Assembly (NCBI GenBank): GCA_016763755.1
Contig: JAESTD010000245.1
Location: 1-47,816 of the forward strand
Source: Mucilaginibacter sp.
Lineage (GTDB): Bacteria; Bacteroidota; Bacteroidia; Sphingobacteriales; Sphingobacteriaceae
Direction: 5' to 3'
DNA length: 47,816 bases
A program made the position numbers and the translations under genes. Below, one piece after another: positions 22,162-31,536 of this stretch (positions are counted from its first letter, which is position 1; every line of letters starts with the position of its first letter). The notes below the pieces were generated by a model. That model was given only the letters and a program-made list of their open reading frames with translations, was not told the DNA's origin and made no database searches.

Positions 22162-23337
22162 ATGCAAGTTTTCCACACCGAAAGTAAGATCATCATCACC
22201 TGTAATAAGCGCCTATCGCCCTATTTACAGCAAGAAGTTGAAGCGCTTGGTTACAAGCCAACCCGTGTTTTCTCTACAGGCGTAGAGTTACAGGGAACTA
22301 TTAATGATACCATCCCTCTAAACCTTAACCTGCGTTGTGCAAGTCAGGTTTTATATCTTTTAAAAAGCTTTGACGCAGCTGATCCGCAAGAGCTTTATAA
22401 TGAGCTGATAAAGATTGAATGGGAAGAACTGATTGATTTTACCGGCTATTTTTCGGTAACCTCAAACGTTAATAACAAGCATATCACCACCCCGCTGTTT
22501 GCCAACGTAAAGGTAAAAGATGCCATTGTTGACCGTATAAAAGATAAAAAAGGCATTCGCCCCAACAGCGGTGCCGATGTAAATAAAGCAGTTGTGCACC
22601 TGTACTGGCAGGATGATAAAGCCGATGTTTTCCTGGATACATCGGGAGAAACCCTTGCCAAACACAGCTACCGCAAAATACCGGGCAAGGCACCAATGCT
22701 TGAGGCGCTTGCAGCATCAACTATTGTTGCTACTAACTGGGATCGGAATAGTCATTTCATTAACCCCATGTGTGGCTCGGGCACTTTGGCCATCGAGGCA
22801 GCATTGCTGGCCACTGACAAGCACCCCGGCCTGTTCCGTATGAACTATGGCTTTATGCATATTATGGGATATGATGAGCAGGTATTTTTTACGGAGCGCC
22901 GCAAACTAAAAGACAAAGCGAAGAAAGATATCGGCTTCAAAATTATAGCTACAGATATTTCTCAGGATGCCGTTGATATAGCACGCCGAAATGCCAATAC
23001 AGCCGGTGTAGAACATTTAATTGATTTTGACGTTTGTGACTTTGAACTTACCGATGTGCCCGAAGGTGGTGGCGTGGTGATGTTTAACCCGGAGTATGGC
23101 GAACGTTTAGGTACGCATACCAAGTTAGAGATCACCTACAAACGCATTGGCGATTTCCTAAAAAAGAAATGTCTTAACTATCGCGGTTATGTTTTTACAG
23201 GCAACCCTGATCTGGCTAAGAAAATAGGTTTAAAGGCCGCCCGTAAAATTGAGTTTTACAATGGTAAACTGGATTGCCGCCTGTTTGAGTACGAATTATA
23301 CGAAGGCACTAAACGCCAACCAAAAGACGAAGATTAA
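22162..23337 (+). CDS. THUMP-domain rRNA methyltransferase (RlmL N-domain/YpsC type)
   Basis: A 391-residue SAM-dependent RNA methyltransferase. The N-terminal part with THUMP domain (about 45-155) binds RNA. The Rossmann methyltransferase domain (about 165-380) has the SAM loop NPMCGSGTLAIEAAL and the catalytic NPxYG-like motif NPEYG. Family members make N2-methylguanosine in 23S rRNA (G2445 in the E. coli RlmKL protein). The length fits the stand-alone form. The catalytic motif reads NPEYG rather than the more usual NPPYG. The next gene starts with no gap after its stop codon, so they are co-transcribed. Confidence 0.9.
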   Translation: MQVFHTESKIIITCNKRLSPYLQQEVEALGYKPTRVFSTGVELQGTINDTIPLNLNLRCASQVLYLLKSFDAADPQELYNELIKIEWEELIDFTGYFSVTSNVNNKHITTPLFANVKVKDAIVDRIKDKKGIRPNSGADVNKAVVHLYWQDDKADVFLDTSGETLAKHSYRKIPGKAPMLEALAASTIVATNWDRNSHFINPMCGSGTLAIEAALLATDKHPGLFRMNYGFMHIMGYDEQVFFTERRKLKDKAKKDIGFKIIATDISQDAVDIARRNANTAGVEHLIDFDVCDFELTDVPEGGGVVMFNPEYGERLGTHTKLEITYKRIGDFLKKKCLNYRGYVFTGNPDLAKKIGLKAARKIEFYNGKLDCRLFEYELYEGTKRQPKDED

Positions 23338-23829
23338 ATGAAGAAATTACTTGTTATAGCATTTTTACTAAGCTCATTTTACGCTCAGGCCCAAAAAGAG
23401 CTGGCCTTCCCATTCCAGGGTGGTGCACCTGTGATGACCCGCTTTTTTAAGGATAGCTTAAGCGTTAGTCAGGATATCATCGCCAAAAAAGCAAGCGGGG
23501 TAGCAGTATTAAAATTTACTGCGGATGTTAACGGTGTGGTACAAAAAATAGTTATCTACTATGCGGATGATTATTTGATCACCTTACCTGCCATTGATGC
23601 GTTAAAGAAATCGACCAAGAAGTGGATCATCCCTGATAAAGAGAAATTCCATGATTTTATTATTCCTTTTTCTATCAGTTACAATACACCTGCAAGCGGT
23701 GTGGCCGAGGTGCAAAAGGCCGCATACGAGTTCTACAAACGCCGCAAACCCATTGTAGCCCGCGACCAAATACCTTTGAACGATGCCACCCTGCTGCCAA
23801 CGGTAAGTGTTAGCTACGATTTGAAATAA
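23338..23829 (+). CDS. Exported TonB C-terminal-like protein
   Basis: A 163-residue protein with a short signal peptide (about 1-18, ending YAQA). Residues about 45-120 (GVAVLKFTADVNGVVQKIVI then LPAIDALKKSTKKWIIP) have the pattern of TonB C-terminal-like domains found in stand-alone Bacteroidota periplasmic proteins. It lacks the N-terminal membrane anchor and proline spacer of a true energy transducer, so energy coupling is unlikely; peptidoglycan or protein binding is possible. Its ATG directly abuts the stop of the methyltransferase gene. The exact function is unknown. Confidence 0.7.
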   Translation: MKKLLVIAFLLSSFYAQAQKELAFPFQGGAPVMTRFFKDSLSVSQDIIAKKASGVAVLKFTADVNGVVQKIVIYYADDYLITLPAIDALKKSTKKWIIPDKEKFHDFIIPFSISYNTPASGVAEVQKAAYEFYKRRKPIVARDQIPLNDATLLPTVSVSYDLK

Positions 23830-23838
23830 TAAACAAGT

Positions 23839-23887
23839 TCCCTCCCCACGGGATGGGTGCGCCGGCCAAAGCGATGGCAGGGAGGGA
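23839..23887. repeat. Short GC-rich palindromic repeat
   Basis: TCCCTCCCC (from 23839) and GGGAGGGA (ending 23887) form the ends of an imperfect palindrome. An in-frame ATG at 23857 lies inside it. The following peptidase gene more likely starts at 23911, after the repeat. Confidence 0.5.
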
Positions 23888-23910
23888 TAATTTTATACAA
23901 GACCGATCAA

Positions 23911-24687
23911 ATGCTCTACATAGCCATCATCATTGCCGTAATTATCAGCTTCACGTTGTTCCAACGCAGACGCAAGCGCGACTTAACTCAGGTTATTCTT
24001 ACTGATAAACAGAAAGCGCTTTTAACTGAGCACATAGACTATTACAATAATCTCCCCTCTGATGATAAAGCCTACTTTATTGATAAGATAGAGCTGTTTC
24101 TGGATGCAGTACGCATTGAAGGCGTAGGGCTTGATGTAAATGATACCGACCGCCTGATGGTGGCTTCGAGTGCGGTGATCCCCATTTTTAAATTTAAGGA
24201 CTGGACATATCGCAACGTAACCAACGTACTCCTCTATCCCGATACTTTCGATAAAGATTACCAATTTGAGGGCGGTGATGAGCGCAACATTATGGGTATG
24301 GTGGGCAGCGGTTACATGAACGGGCAGATGATCCTATCGCGCGCTGCACTACAAAAAGGTTTCTCTAAAAATAATGGCAAACAAAATACAGGCATTCACG
24401 AGTTTGTGCACTTGTTGGATAAATCCGACGGCGCTACCGATGGCATACCTGAAGGTTTTCTTCCGCATGAATATATTAAACCCTGGGTGCAGATGATGCA
24501 CCAGGAGATCAGCAAGATCCAATCCGGTCATTCAGATATCGATCCCTACGCAGCAACAAACGAAGCCGAATTTTTTGCGGTAGTATCCGAGTATTTCTTT
24601 GAAAAGCCAGACCAACTACAGGCCAAACATCCGGAGCTTTATGAATTGCTAAGCAAAACTTTCGGACAAGATCCGGCGGGGCAATAG
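23911..24687 (+). CDS. MtfA-like (M90) zinc metallopeptidase, membrane-anchored
   Basis: A 258-residue peptidase. An N-terminal membrane helix (about 2-17) is followed by the soluble M90 domain with zinc motif HEFVH (163-167) in GIHEFVHLLDKSDG and the downstream glutamate region TNEAEFFAVVSEYFF. E. coli MtfA is a soluble aminopeptidase linked to glucose PTS control through Mlc; the anchored form here is common in Bacteroidota, and its role is unclear. The start at 23911 is preferred because the upstream ATG (23857) lies in a palindromic repeat and would put a charged extension before the membrane helix. It is convergent with comF, only 26 bases apart. Confidence 0.87.
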   Translation: MLYIAIIIAVIISFTLFQRRRKRDLTQVILTDKQKALLTEHIDYYNNLPSDDKAYFIDKIELFLDAVRIEGVGLDVNDTDRLMVASSAVIPIFKFKDWTYRNVTNVLLYPDTFDKDYQFEGGDERNIMGMVGSGYMNGQMILSRAALQKGFSKNNGKQNTGIHEFVHLLDKSDGATDGIPEGFLPHEYIKPWVQMMHQEISKIQSGHSDIDPYAATNEAEFFAVVSEYFFEKPDQLQAKHPELYELLSKTFGQDPAGQ

Positions 24688-24713
24688 TTACATCTGCAAC
24701 TCTTTTCCAGTCC

Positions 24714-25412
24714 CTACTCTGCATACGCAATCGTAGCAATACTCAACCTTAGTCCCGGCACTTTTAAAAGTTCCATCCCGCAGGCTTCAAGAGTAGAGCC
24801 AGTGGTGATGATATCATCAACCAATAAAATATGTTTGCCAACAAGTTTTTGAGGAGATGCAACCTCGAAAACATCCTTCATATTCTCAAACCTTGCAAAG
24901 CGCGATTTATGCGTTTGAGTTTTGGTAGCCACTTTTCTGATAAGATTATCTATCTCGCAATTACAATCCAAAACACTGGCAATACCCTCGGCAAAGTGAG
25001 CGCTTTGGTTGTAACCACGTTCTTTTAAACGCTTTTTGTGGAGAGGTACGGGTATTACATAGTCTACGGTAGCGAAGGTGCCATTCTGTTTCAATTGCGC
25101 ACCGGCTATTTCGCCTAATACATTGCCAATACGAGGCATACTGCTATACTTTAAATGATGCACCAGGTTTTGCACTTTGCCACCTTTGTTGAAATAATAA
25201 AGGGCATAGGCGGCTTCGATGTTCAGCTTACCCCAAAATTGTTGGGCTACAATATTATCAGGCAGTTGGTGGAAATTAGTGAACGGAAGATTATACCGGC
25301 AATCGGTACAGATAATGTCTTCGCCGGCAACAAGGCCCGCATCACAAGCCGCACACAATTGCGGAAATATCAAGGAAATAAAATCAGGTAAGTAGGTACG
25401 CAGCAATTGCAT
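24714..25412 (-). CDS. ComF-family phosphoribosyltransferase-like protein
   Basis: A 232-residue protein. A four-cysteine zinc site (C20, C23, C35, C38) precedes a phosphoribosyltransferase fold with the PRPP loop ILLVDDIITTGSTL near the C-terminus. ComF proteins assist DNA uptake or processing in competent bacteria; in Bacteroidota the gene is widely kept without proof of competence. The NQS motif region KERGYNQSAHFAEG is also typical. It lies 98 bases downstream of rlmN on the same strand, and may be co-transcribed with it. Confidence 0.9.
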   Translation of the reverse strand: MQLLRTYLPDFISLIFPQLCAACDAGLVAGEDIICTDCRYNLPFTNFHQLPDNIVAQQFWGKLNIEAAYALYYFNKGGKVQNLVHHLKYSSMPRIGNVLGEIAGAQLKQNGTFATVDYVIPVPLHKKRLKERGYNQSAHFAEGIASVLDCNCEIDNLIRKVATKTQTHKSRFARFENMKDVFEVASPQKLVGKHILLVDDIITTGSTLEACGMELLKVPGLRLSIATIAYAE

Positions 25413-25510
25413 GCGTTAAGATAGGGAATTTGAAATAGAAAAATAACTTGTGAATCCACGTTGTAATTTTTCCTCGCTCTCACTCGTCCGAATGACAATT
25501 TGGGTAAAAA

Positions 25511-26590
25511 TTATTGAGCAGTTATCGCCTCTTTATCTTTTTCCCTCTCGTTTATAGCAAGCTGCCCGCATGCAGCATCTATATCCTTGCCACGGCTGCG
25601 ACGGATATTCACATTGATGTTCTGTTTACGCAGGTAATCTGCAAAGGCCTCGATACGGTCTTCGCCGGCATTAATGAAATTGGCAAATGAAATAGGGTTG
25701 TATTCAATGATATTTACCTTGCAGGGCAGGTGTTTGCAAAAACGAGCCAGTTCTTCGGCATCTTTTAAGGTATCGTTAAAGCCATCAAACACTATGTACT
25801 CGTAAGTAACCGGGTTTTTTGTTTTGGCAAAATAGTATTTCAAAGCATCAGCTAAAGCCTTAAGCGTATTTTGCTCGTTTATAGGCATTATGGTATTACG
25901 CTTCTCGTCGTTAGCAGCGTGTAAGGAAAGGGCCAGGTTAAATTTAACCTTGTCGTCGCCCAGTTTACGGATCATTTTGGCAATGCCTGCGGTTGATACG
26001 GTGATACGCTTGGCGGCCATATTTAAACCATCTTCGGCAGTAATGTGCTCTATCGATTTTAATACATTGGCATAATTAAGCAAAGGTTCGCCCATACCCA
26101 TGTAAACAATATTGGATAACGGGATGCCGTAATTTTCCCGGGCTTGTTTATCAATTAAAACAACCTGGTCATAAATTTCGTCAGGGTTAAGGTTGCGTTT
26201 ACGCTCCATGTAGCCGGTTGCGCAAAATTTACAGGTAAGGCTGCAACCAACTTGTGATGAAACGCAGGCCGTCATGCGCTCGGTAGTAGGGATTAAAACA
26301 CCCTCAATTAGATGAGCATCATGCAATATAAAAGAATTTTTTATAGTTTTATCAGCACTAATCTGTGAAGAATTTATTCCAACCTTGTTTATTGCGAATT
26401 TTTCATCAAGTTTGGTGCGGAGTTCTTTTGAAATGTTGCTCATTTCATCAAAAGATAAAGACGATTTTTTCCATAGCCATTCATACACTTGTTTGGCCCT
26501 GAAAGCTTTTTCGTCTATGGCTGTAAAGTGCTGTTGCAGAGCTTCAAGCGAGAGGCTGCGGATGTCTATTTTATCTTTTTTGTTGTTCAC
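25511..26590 (-). CDS. rlmN: Dual-specificity RNA methyltransferase RlmN
   Basis: A 359-residue radical SAM enzyme that makes 2-methyladenosine at A2503 of 23S rRNA and A37 of some tRNAs. The 4Fe-4S motif C116-x3-C120-x2-C123 is in VGCSLTCKFCATGYM. The conserved cysteine in TACVSS (C109) and the catalytic C-terminal cysteine in DIDAACGQL are present. The start codon is GTG at 26590. An exact -7 box ends 4 bases before it, so the transcript may be leaderless. Divergent from the amidohydrolase gene. Confidence 0.96.
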   Translation of the reverse strand: MNNKKDKIDIRSLSLEALQQHFTAIDEKAFRAKQVYEWLWKKSSLSFDEMSNISKELRTKLDEKFAINKVGINSSQISADKTIKNSFILHDAHLIEGVLIPTTERMTACVSSQVGCSLTCKFCATGYMERKRNLNPDEIYDQVVLIDKQARENYGIPLSNIVYMGMGEPLLNYANVLKSIEHITAEDGLNMAAKRITVSTAGIAKMIRKLGDDKVKFNLALSLHAANDEKRNTIMPINEQNTLKALADALKYYFAKTKNPVTYEYIVFDGFNDTLKDAEELARFCKHLPCKVNIIEYNPISFANFINAGEDRIEAFADYLRKQNINVNIRRSRGKDIDAACGQLAINEREKDKEAITAQ

Positions 26591-26594
26591 GTTG

Positions 26595-26602
26595 CAAAAG
26601 TA
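26595..26602 (-). promoter_or_regulatory. -7 box of rlmN, probably leaderless
   Basis: The minus strand reads TACTTTTG, an exact TAnnTTTG match ending 4 bases before the GTG start of rlmN. Confidence 0.4.
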
Positions 26603-26678
26603 CTTAAACTTAAAAAATCTGTTCTCAATTTAAAGTCATTCTTTTTTCAGATTAAAAACAATAGCTAAAAGTTAATTG

Positions 26679-26686
26679 TATTTTTG
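26679..26686 (+). promoter_or_regulatory. -7 box of the amidohydrolase gene
   Basis: TATTTTTG is an exact TAnnTTTG match 48 bases before the ATG at 26735. No clear -33 element is visible. Confidence 0.4.
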
Positions 26687-26734
26687 ATTAAGGTAATGGT
26701 TTTAAAGGGACAATGCTGATGCCAAGTTATATTA

Positions 26735-27904
26735 ATGAAAAGTTTTAAAGCCGATTACGTTTTCCCTGTTTGTGCCGATCCGATTAAAAATGGGATTGTT
26801 ACTGTGGATGATTATGGGAAAGTCATCTCAGTTACCGAAGAAAATGCCCAACCCGCGGGCGCAGCCGTCGAAACCTTAAACGGCATCATTGTTCCGGGCT
26901 TCATTAATACACATTGCCATACCGAACTTTCGCATCTCAAAAATAAGATAGAACCGGGCACTGGCCTTATCTCTTTTATTAAAGAAATAATGACGCTGCG
27001 CGCATCAGACCCGGCAGCTATTGAAGCTGCGTCACAAGCTGCCGACCAGGAAATGTATGATAACGGTATTGTTGCCGTGGGCGATATTTCTAACACGCCC
27101 GGCACCGTTGCCATGAAAGCCGGCAGTAAATTACACTACCACACTTTTATTGAAATACTCGGTTTTGTGCCAGATCGTGCTGAAGAGGTTTTTAATGCAG
27201 CTCTTGCAACTGCCGAAGAATTTAAGCCGCAACCGGTATCGGTAACGGCTCATGCTCCGTACACAGTATCAAAAGAGTTATTTAAACTTATCAAAAGATA
27301 TAGCGATACTAACGATAACTTACTGAGTATCCATAATCAGGAGTGCGAAGATGAAAATAAATTCTATCGTTATAAACTGGGCGGCTTTATAGACCTGTAT
27401 AAACATTTAAACATTAATATAGATTTTTTTAAACCGCAGGCCCGCAACTCTTTACAAAGTGTTATTCCGCTGCTTACCAACAAGCAGAAGATATTGATGG
27501 TGCATAACACCTGCACTAATCTCAAAGACATTTACTTTATCAAACGTTTTGATAGGAACATAAACTGGTGTTTTTGCCCTAATGCCAACCTATACATTGA
27601 GAAGCGACTGCCAAAGGTTGAGCTTTTTGTTAACCAGGATCTTAACATTACCCTTGGTACCGACAGCCTTGCCTCAAATACCAAACTGTGTATTTTAAGC
27701 GAGATGCGCACGCTACAGCAGCATTTTCCATCACTAAGTTTGGAGACGCTTTTACAATGGGGAACCATAAACGGGGCGGAGTTTTTAGGTGTTGATGATA
27801 CCAAAGGCACTATTGAGATCGGCAAAACTCCAGGTTTAAACCTGCTTACCGGCCTTGATGGATTTAAACTAGCCGACGACACACAAGTGAAAAGACTTAT
27901 CTGA
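26735..27904 (+). CDS. Amidohydrolase-superfamily deaminase-like protein
   Basis: A 389-residue cytoplasmic metal-dependent hydrolase of the ATZ/TRZ-SsnA type. The metal site is intact: HxH in FINTHCHTELSH, the histidine of VTAHAPYTVS, a histidine in LLSIHNQECED, and the aspartate in LGTDSLASN. Relatives deaminate guanine, adenosine derivatives, S-adenosylhomocysteine or aminofutalosine; nothing here picks one substrate, and no menaquinone genes are nearby. An inverted repeat separates it from the acylphosphatase gene. Confidence 0.85.
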   Translation: MKSFKADYVFPVCADPIKNGIVTVDDYGKVISVTEENAQPAGAAVETLNGIIVPGFINTHCHTELSHLKNKIEPGTGLISFIKEIMTLRASDPAAIEAASQAADQEMYDNGIVAVGDISNTPGTVAMKAGSKLHYHTFIEILGFVPDRAEEVFNAALATAEEFKPQPVSVTAHAPYTVSKELFKLIKRYSDTNDNLLSIHNQECEDENKFYRYKLGGFIDLYKHLNINIDFFKPQARNSLQSVIPLLTNKQKILMVHNTCTNLKDIYFIKRFDRNINWCFCPNANLYIEKRLPKVELFVNQDLNITLGTDSLASNTKLCILSEMRTLQQHFPSLSLETLLQWGTINGAEFLGVDDTKGTIEIGKTPGLNLLTGLDGFKLADDTQVKRLI

Positions 27905-28003
27905 TTTGAAAATTAGTTGATTTGAAGATTTGAAGATGGGTTGAAATTTCGTTGCTTTGACAGCATCATTTTCAAATCTTCAAATTACCAAATCTTCAAA
28001 TCA
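27903..28003. repeat. Inverted repeat of GATTTGAAGA units
   Basis: GATTTGAAGATTTGAAGATG (from 27919) is matched by inverted copies at 27964-27985 and 27989-28002 (CAAATCTTCAAATC). The whole 104-base gap between the amidohydrolase and acylphosphatase genes consists of this element. Confidence 0.65.
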
Positions 28004-28008
28004 AGATA

Positions 28009-28281
28009 ATGAAACATCTGGATATTACCGTTAAAGGCAAAGTGCAGGGCGTGTTCTACCGCAAATCAACCAAAGCAGTTGCAGATCAGTTGGGCGTTCG
28101 TGGCTTTGTACGTAACGAGGCCAACGGCGATGTTTTTATAGCCGCCGAAGCTGATGATACCACGCTTGAAATGTTTTTGGATTGGTGCAACGAGGGCCCT
28201 GAGGATGCCGGCGTAACCGCTGTTGATACCCATGAAGGCGAATTGAAAAACTATCGTAATTTTGAGGTAGTTAAAAAGTAA
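28009..28281 (+). CDS. Acylphosphatase
   Basis: A 90-residue enzyme that hydrolyses carboxyl-phosphate bonds such as acetyl or 1,3-bisphosphoglycerate phosphate. The phosphate loop GKVQGVFYRKS has the catalytic arginine R18, and the catalytic asparagine is N36 in RGFVRNEANGDV. Length and fold are typical. It is probably the first gene of a run with the flippase, whose TTG start is 24 bases after its stop codon. Confidence 0.95.
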   Translation: MKHLDITVKGKVQGVFYRKSTKAVADQLGVRGFVRNEANGDVFIAAEADDTTLEMFLDWCNEGPEDAGVTAVDTHEGELKNYRNFEVVKK

Positions 28282-28305
28282 TTATAACCCACACACCATT
28301 CAGAT

Positions 28306-29790
28306 TTGTCAACCGCTAAAAAATTCGCCGGGCAAACGGCTATATACGGTACTACTACCGTTGTACAGCGTTTACTTAGTTCGATATTAACACCGCTATA
28401 TACCCGCGCTTACGACCCTAAGGTTTATAGCGTATTCAGCACTCTCTACAGCTACGCGGCCGTACTGCAGGCCTTATTGGCTTTTGGTATGGAAACCACC
28501 TTTTTCCGCTACCTAAACAAATACCCCGAACAAAAAAGGCAGGTATATAATAACAGCTTCTGGGTGGTTTTTTTGGTAACAATATTCTTTCTGCTGTTTG
28601 CTGTTCCGTTTATACATACCATTGCGGGTTTTATAAAAATAGGCGAGGGCACTTCGCAGGCGGAGTTTGAGCGCTACATCAGGTACTTTTTGGGGATATT
28701 GGTTTTAGATGCCTGGTGTGCTATCCCATTCGCCAAGCTAAGGGCAGATGGCAAGCCATTTAAATATGGGGTTGTTAAACTGGTGAACATATTTGTGATG
28801 GTAGGCCTTAACCTGATATTTATATGGGTGCTGCCTTACATCATTAAACACGATATGGCAGGTGCCGAATGGATAAAGACCTGGTTTGTTAAGGGCTGGG
28901 TAGGCTATGTGTTTATATCAAACCTTGTAGCCAGCGTAATGACACTTTTATTGTTACTGCCCGAGTTACTTAAACTGCAGCTGAGTTTTGATAAAGCCAT
29001 GTTTAAAAACATGTTTGCCTATAGCTGGCCGGTTATGGTGGCAGGTTTATCATACATTGTTAATGAAAATTTCGACAAGATCCTGCTGGGCAAACTCCTG
29101 CCTGCAAATATTAGCGAGCAGGAAGTGGGTATCTATTCTGCTTGTGCGCGTATCTCAGTTTTTCTGAGTTTGTTTAATCAGGCTTTCAGGATGGGCGCCG
29201 AGCCATTTTTCTTTAGTCATGCAAAGAATAAGAATGCCGGCTACACCTATGCCCGCATTATGGATTATTTTGTAATAACCATGTGCCTGATGTTTGTGGG
29301 TGTGGTAGCCAATATTCAAATACTCAAACACTATGTAAATAACCCGGCCTACTGGGTGGGTTTGGGCGTAGTGCCGCCATTGTTATTAGGTTACGTTAGC
29401 CTGGGCATATACACCAACCTTTCTATATGGTATAAACTGTCAGACCAAACACGGTACGGGCTTTATATATCGGGCATTGGCGCAGTACTCACCATTGTAC
29501 TCAATGTTATTTTTATCCCTATCTACAGTTATATGGCATCGGCCTGGATCTCGTTGGCAGCTTATGCCAGCATGATGGTGATGTCGTATATCTGGGGGCA
29601 AAAGAATTATCCTATCCCATATAATCTTAAAAAGAACGTTGCCTATATCATAATATCAATTGTATTGGTCTATCTGTCGTTCAGCGTGTTCCATCGCAAT
29701 ATATTTATAGGTAACGGGTTATTGTTATTATTTGGCTTAGGTGCTTTGTATGCCGAGCGTGATCAATTAAGAGCTATATTGAAGCGATAA
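28306..29790 (+). CDS. Wzx-like polysaccharide/lipid flippase (MOP superfamily)
   Basis: A 494-residue polytopic inner-membrane protein with about 12-14 hydrophobic helices. The N-terminal FAGQTAIYGTTTVVQRLLSS and the Arg/Tyr-rich first loops (LTPLYTRAYDP) match oligosaccharide flippases and related Bacteroidota MOP proteins. It would move lipid-linked glycans across the inner membrane; the substrate is unknown because no glycosyltransferases are nearby. The start is TTG at 28306; no ATG is available at the N-terminus without losing the first helix. The TPR gene follows after 9 bases. Confidence 0.87.
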   Translation: MSTAKKFAGQTAIYGTTTVVQRLLSSILTPLYTRAYDPKVYSVFSTLYSYAAVLQALLAFGMETTFFRYLNKYPEQKRQVYNNSFWVVFLVTIFFLLFAVPFIHTIAGFIKIGEGTSQAEFERYIRYFLGILVLDAWCAIPFAKLRADGKPFKYGVVKLVNIFVMVGLNLIFIWVLPYIIKHDMAGAEWIKTWFVKGWVGYVFISNLVASVMTLLLLLPELLKLQLSFDKAMFKNMFAYSWPVMVAGLSYIVNENFDKILLGKLLPANISEQEVGIYSACARISVFLSLFNQAFRMGAEPFFFSHAKNKNAGYTYARIMDYFVITMCLMFVGVVANIQILKHYVNNPAYWVGLGVVPPLLLGYVSLGIYTNLSIWYKLSDQTRYGLYISGIGAVLTIVLNVIFIPIYSYMASAWISLAAYASMMVMSYIWGQKNYPIPYNLKKNVAYIIISIVLVYLSFSVFHRNIFIGNGLLLLFGLGALYAERDQLRAILKR

Positions 29791-29799
29791 AGCAAAGAG

Positions 29800-31536
29800 A
29801 TGAAGTTTAGCGCATTATTATTATTATTAATAGCATCGTTTAGCAACGTTTGCCTTGCCCAAAAAAATAAGGAAGGCAGTCGTGATAGTACCATTGCTGC
29901 CCGCCCAATGACGCAAACCGATAGCAGTATAGTTAAACAGTTATTCTTCTCGGCCTTGCGCGAAAAAACCATCGATAATAAAAGACAGGCCGCAGAACTG
30001 TTTGGCCGGGTTTTACAAATAGACCCAACCAATGATGCCAGCATGTTTGAACTGGCCAACCTGGAGCAATCGCAAAACAACCTGCCCGCGGCGCAAAATT
30101 TGCTGGAGCGCGCGGTAACCATTAACCAGGATAACGAATGGTATTGGCTGGCGCTGGCCGGCATCTATGAGAAAAACAACGAACTGGCTAAACTGGAAAA
30201 TGTTTTAACTGCGCTGATTCGCCTCAAGCCCGATAAGACTGAATATTACTACGATAAAGCGAATGCCTTTTATCTGGAGAAAAAATATAACGAAGCATTA
30301 AAGCTTTATGATAAAATAGAGGAACTATCGGGCCAGAGCGATGAATTGGCGCTTAGCCGCCAAAAAGTTTATTTAAGGCAAGGTGACGTAAAAAAGGCGG
30401 CATCGGCATTAGATGAGTTGATAAAGGCCAATCCTACGCAAGTTAGGTATTATTTGGCGCAGGCTGAGATCTATAGTTCAAACAATCAGCCGGATAAAGC
30501 CGTAGCGATATTGCAAAAGGCCAAAGGGATCGATCCGAACAACGGTACAGTGCATTTGGCGCTTGCCGATATTTATCGCGAACAAAATAAACCCGAAGCC
30601 AGCTATGACGAGTTAGAGATAGCCTTTGCAAATCCGGACGTAGATATCGATCAAAAACTGCGTATCATTTTAGGTTATGTGCCTAAATTCCCTGAGCCTA
30701 ATGCACAAGCCAGTGCCTTACAACTGAGCAAGGTTTTGGTATCCGCCCATCCGGCAAATGTTAAAGCGTATGCTATATACGGCGATATGCTGCTGCAAAG
30801 TAACAAAGTAAAAGAAGCCAGGGAAGCTTACCAAAAGGCTGTTGGTTTAGATGGAAAAGCATATAATATTCAGGAACAATTAGTGCGTATAGAGCTTGGG
30901 CAAAACGACTTTGATGCGGCCATTAAAGATGGCGAAAATTCGCTGGCAATGTTCCCTAACCAGGCATGGATGAATTATATGGTTGGGGTGGCCTGGCATC
31001 AAAAAAAGAACTATACCAAGGCCATTGGCTATTTAAAGAGCGCTACGTTGTTCGAGGCGCAGGATAAAAATCTGCTTGCTCAGAGCTATTCGGCTTTGGG
31101 CGATGCATATCATTCAACCAATGATAACAAAGGCTCGGATGCTGCTTACGAAAAGGCCATTGATATAGATCCTAATAATGCATACACGCTGAACAATTAT
31201 GCCTACTATTTGTCGTTAAGGAACGAGCAATTGGATAAGGCGGCGCAAATGTCAAAACACAGCACCGACCTTATACCTAACACGGCGTCGTTTGAAGATA
31301 CTTATGCCTGGATCTTGTTTAAACAAAAAAACTATGCCGGGGCTAAACTATGGATAGAGAAATCTATCCAACACGATAAAGGCGCCAGTGCCACTAAAGC
31401 AGAGCATTACGGCGATATTTTATTTTTTACAGGTGATGTGAACGGCGCAGTTCAGCAGTGGACAAAAGCGAAACAGCTTGGCGCAACATCACCGGTATTA
31501 CAACGCAAGATAAATGAGAAGAAATATTCTGAATAG
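29800..31536 (+). CDS. Exported tetratricopeptide-repeat protein
   Basis: A 578-residue protein with a signal peptide (about 1-20, ending VCLA) and TPR units over nearly its whole length (for example ALKLYDKIEELSGQ, AAYEKAIDIDPNNAYTLNNY). TPR arrays scaffold protein complexes; this one should lie in the periplasm or at the outer membrane. No enzymatic domain is seen. Its last 23 bases overlap the start of the DUF4292 lipoprotein gene, indicating tight coupling. The order flippase, TPR, DUF4292, EnvC-like suggests a shared envelope-assembly job. Confidence 0.88.
   Translation: MKFSALLLLLIASFSNVCLAQKNKEGSRDSTIAARPMTQTDSSIVKQLFFSALREKTIDNKRQAAELFGRVLQIDPTNDASMFELANLEQSQNNLPAAQNLLERAVTINQDNEWYWLALAGIYEKNNELAKLENVLTALIRLKPDKTEYYYDKANAFYLEKKYNEALKLYDKIEELSGQSDELALSRQKVYLRQGDVKKAASALDELIKANPTQVRYYLAQAEIYSSNNQPDKAVAILQKAKGIDPNNGTVHLALADIYREQNKPEASYDELEIAFANPDVDIDQKLRIILGYVPKFPEPNAQASALQLSKVLVSAHPANVKAYAIYGDMLLQSNKVKEAREAYQKAVGLDGKAYNIQEQLVRIELGQNDFDAAIKDGENSLAMFPNQAWMNYMVGVAWHQKKNYTKAIGYLKSATLFEAQDKNLLAQSYSALGDAYHSTNDNKGSDAAYEKAIDIDPNNAYTLNNYAYYLSLRNEQLDKAAQMSKHSTDLIPNTASFEDTYAWILFKQKNYAGAKLWIEKSIQHDKGASATKAEHYGDILFFTGDVNGAVQQWTKAKQLGATSPVLQRKINEKKYSE

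Noticed and set aside
23338-23829. TonB energy transducer
   Set aside because: It has a cleavable-type signal peptide but no membrane anchor plus Pro-rich spacer and no exbB/exbD nearby. Only the C-terminal fold is TonB-like.
26735-27904. Aminofutalosine deaminase (menaquinone pathway) assignment for the amidohydrolase
   Set aside because: The superfamily motifs fit many deaminases, and no futalosine-pathway genes are adjacent.
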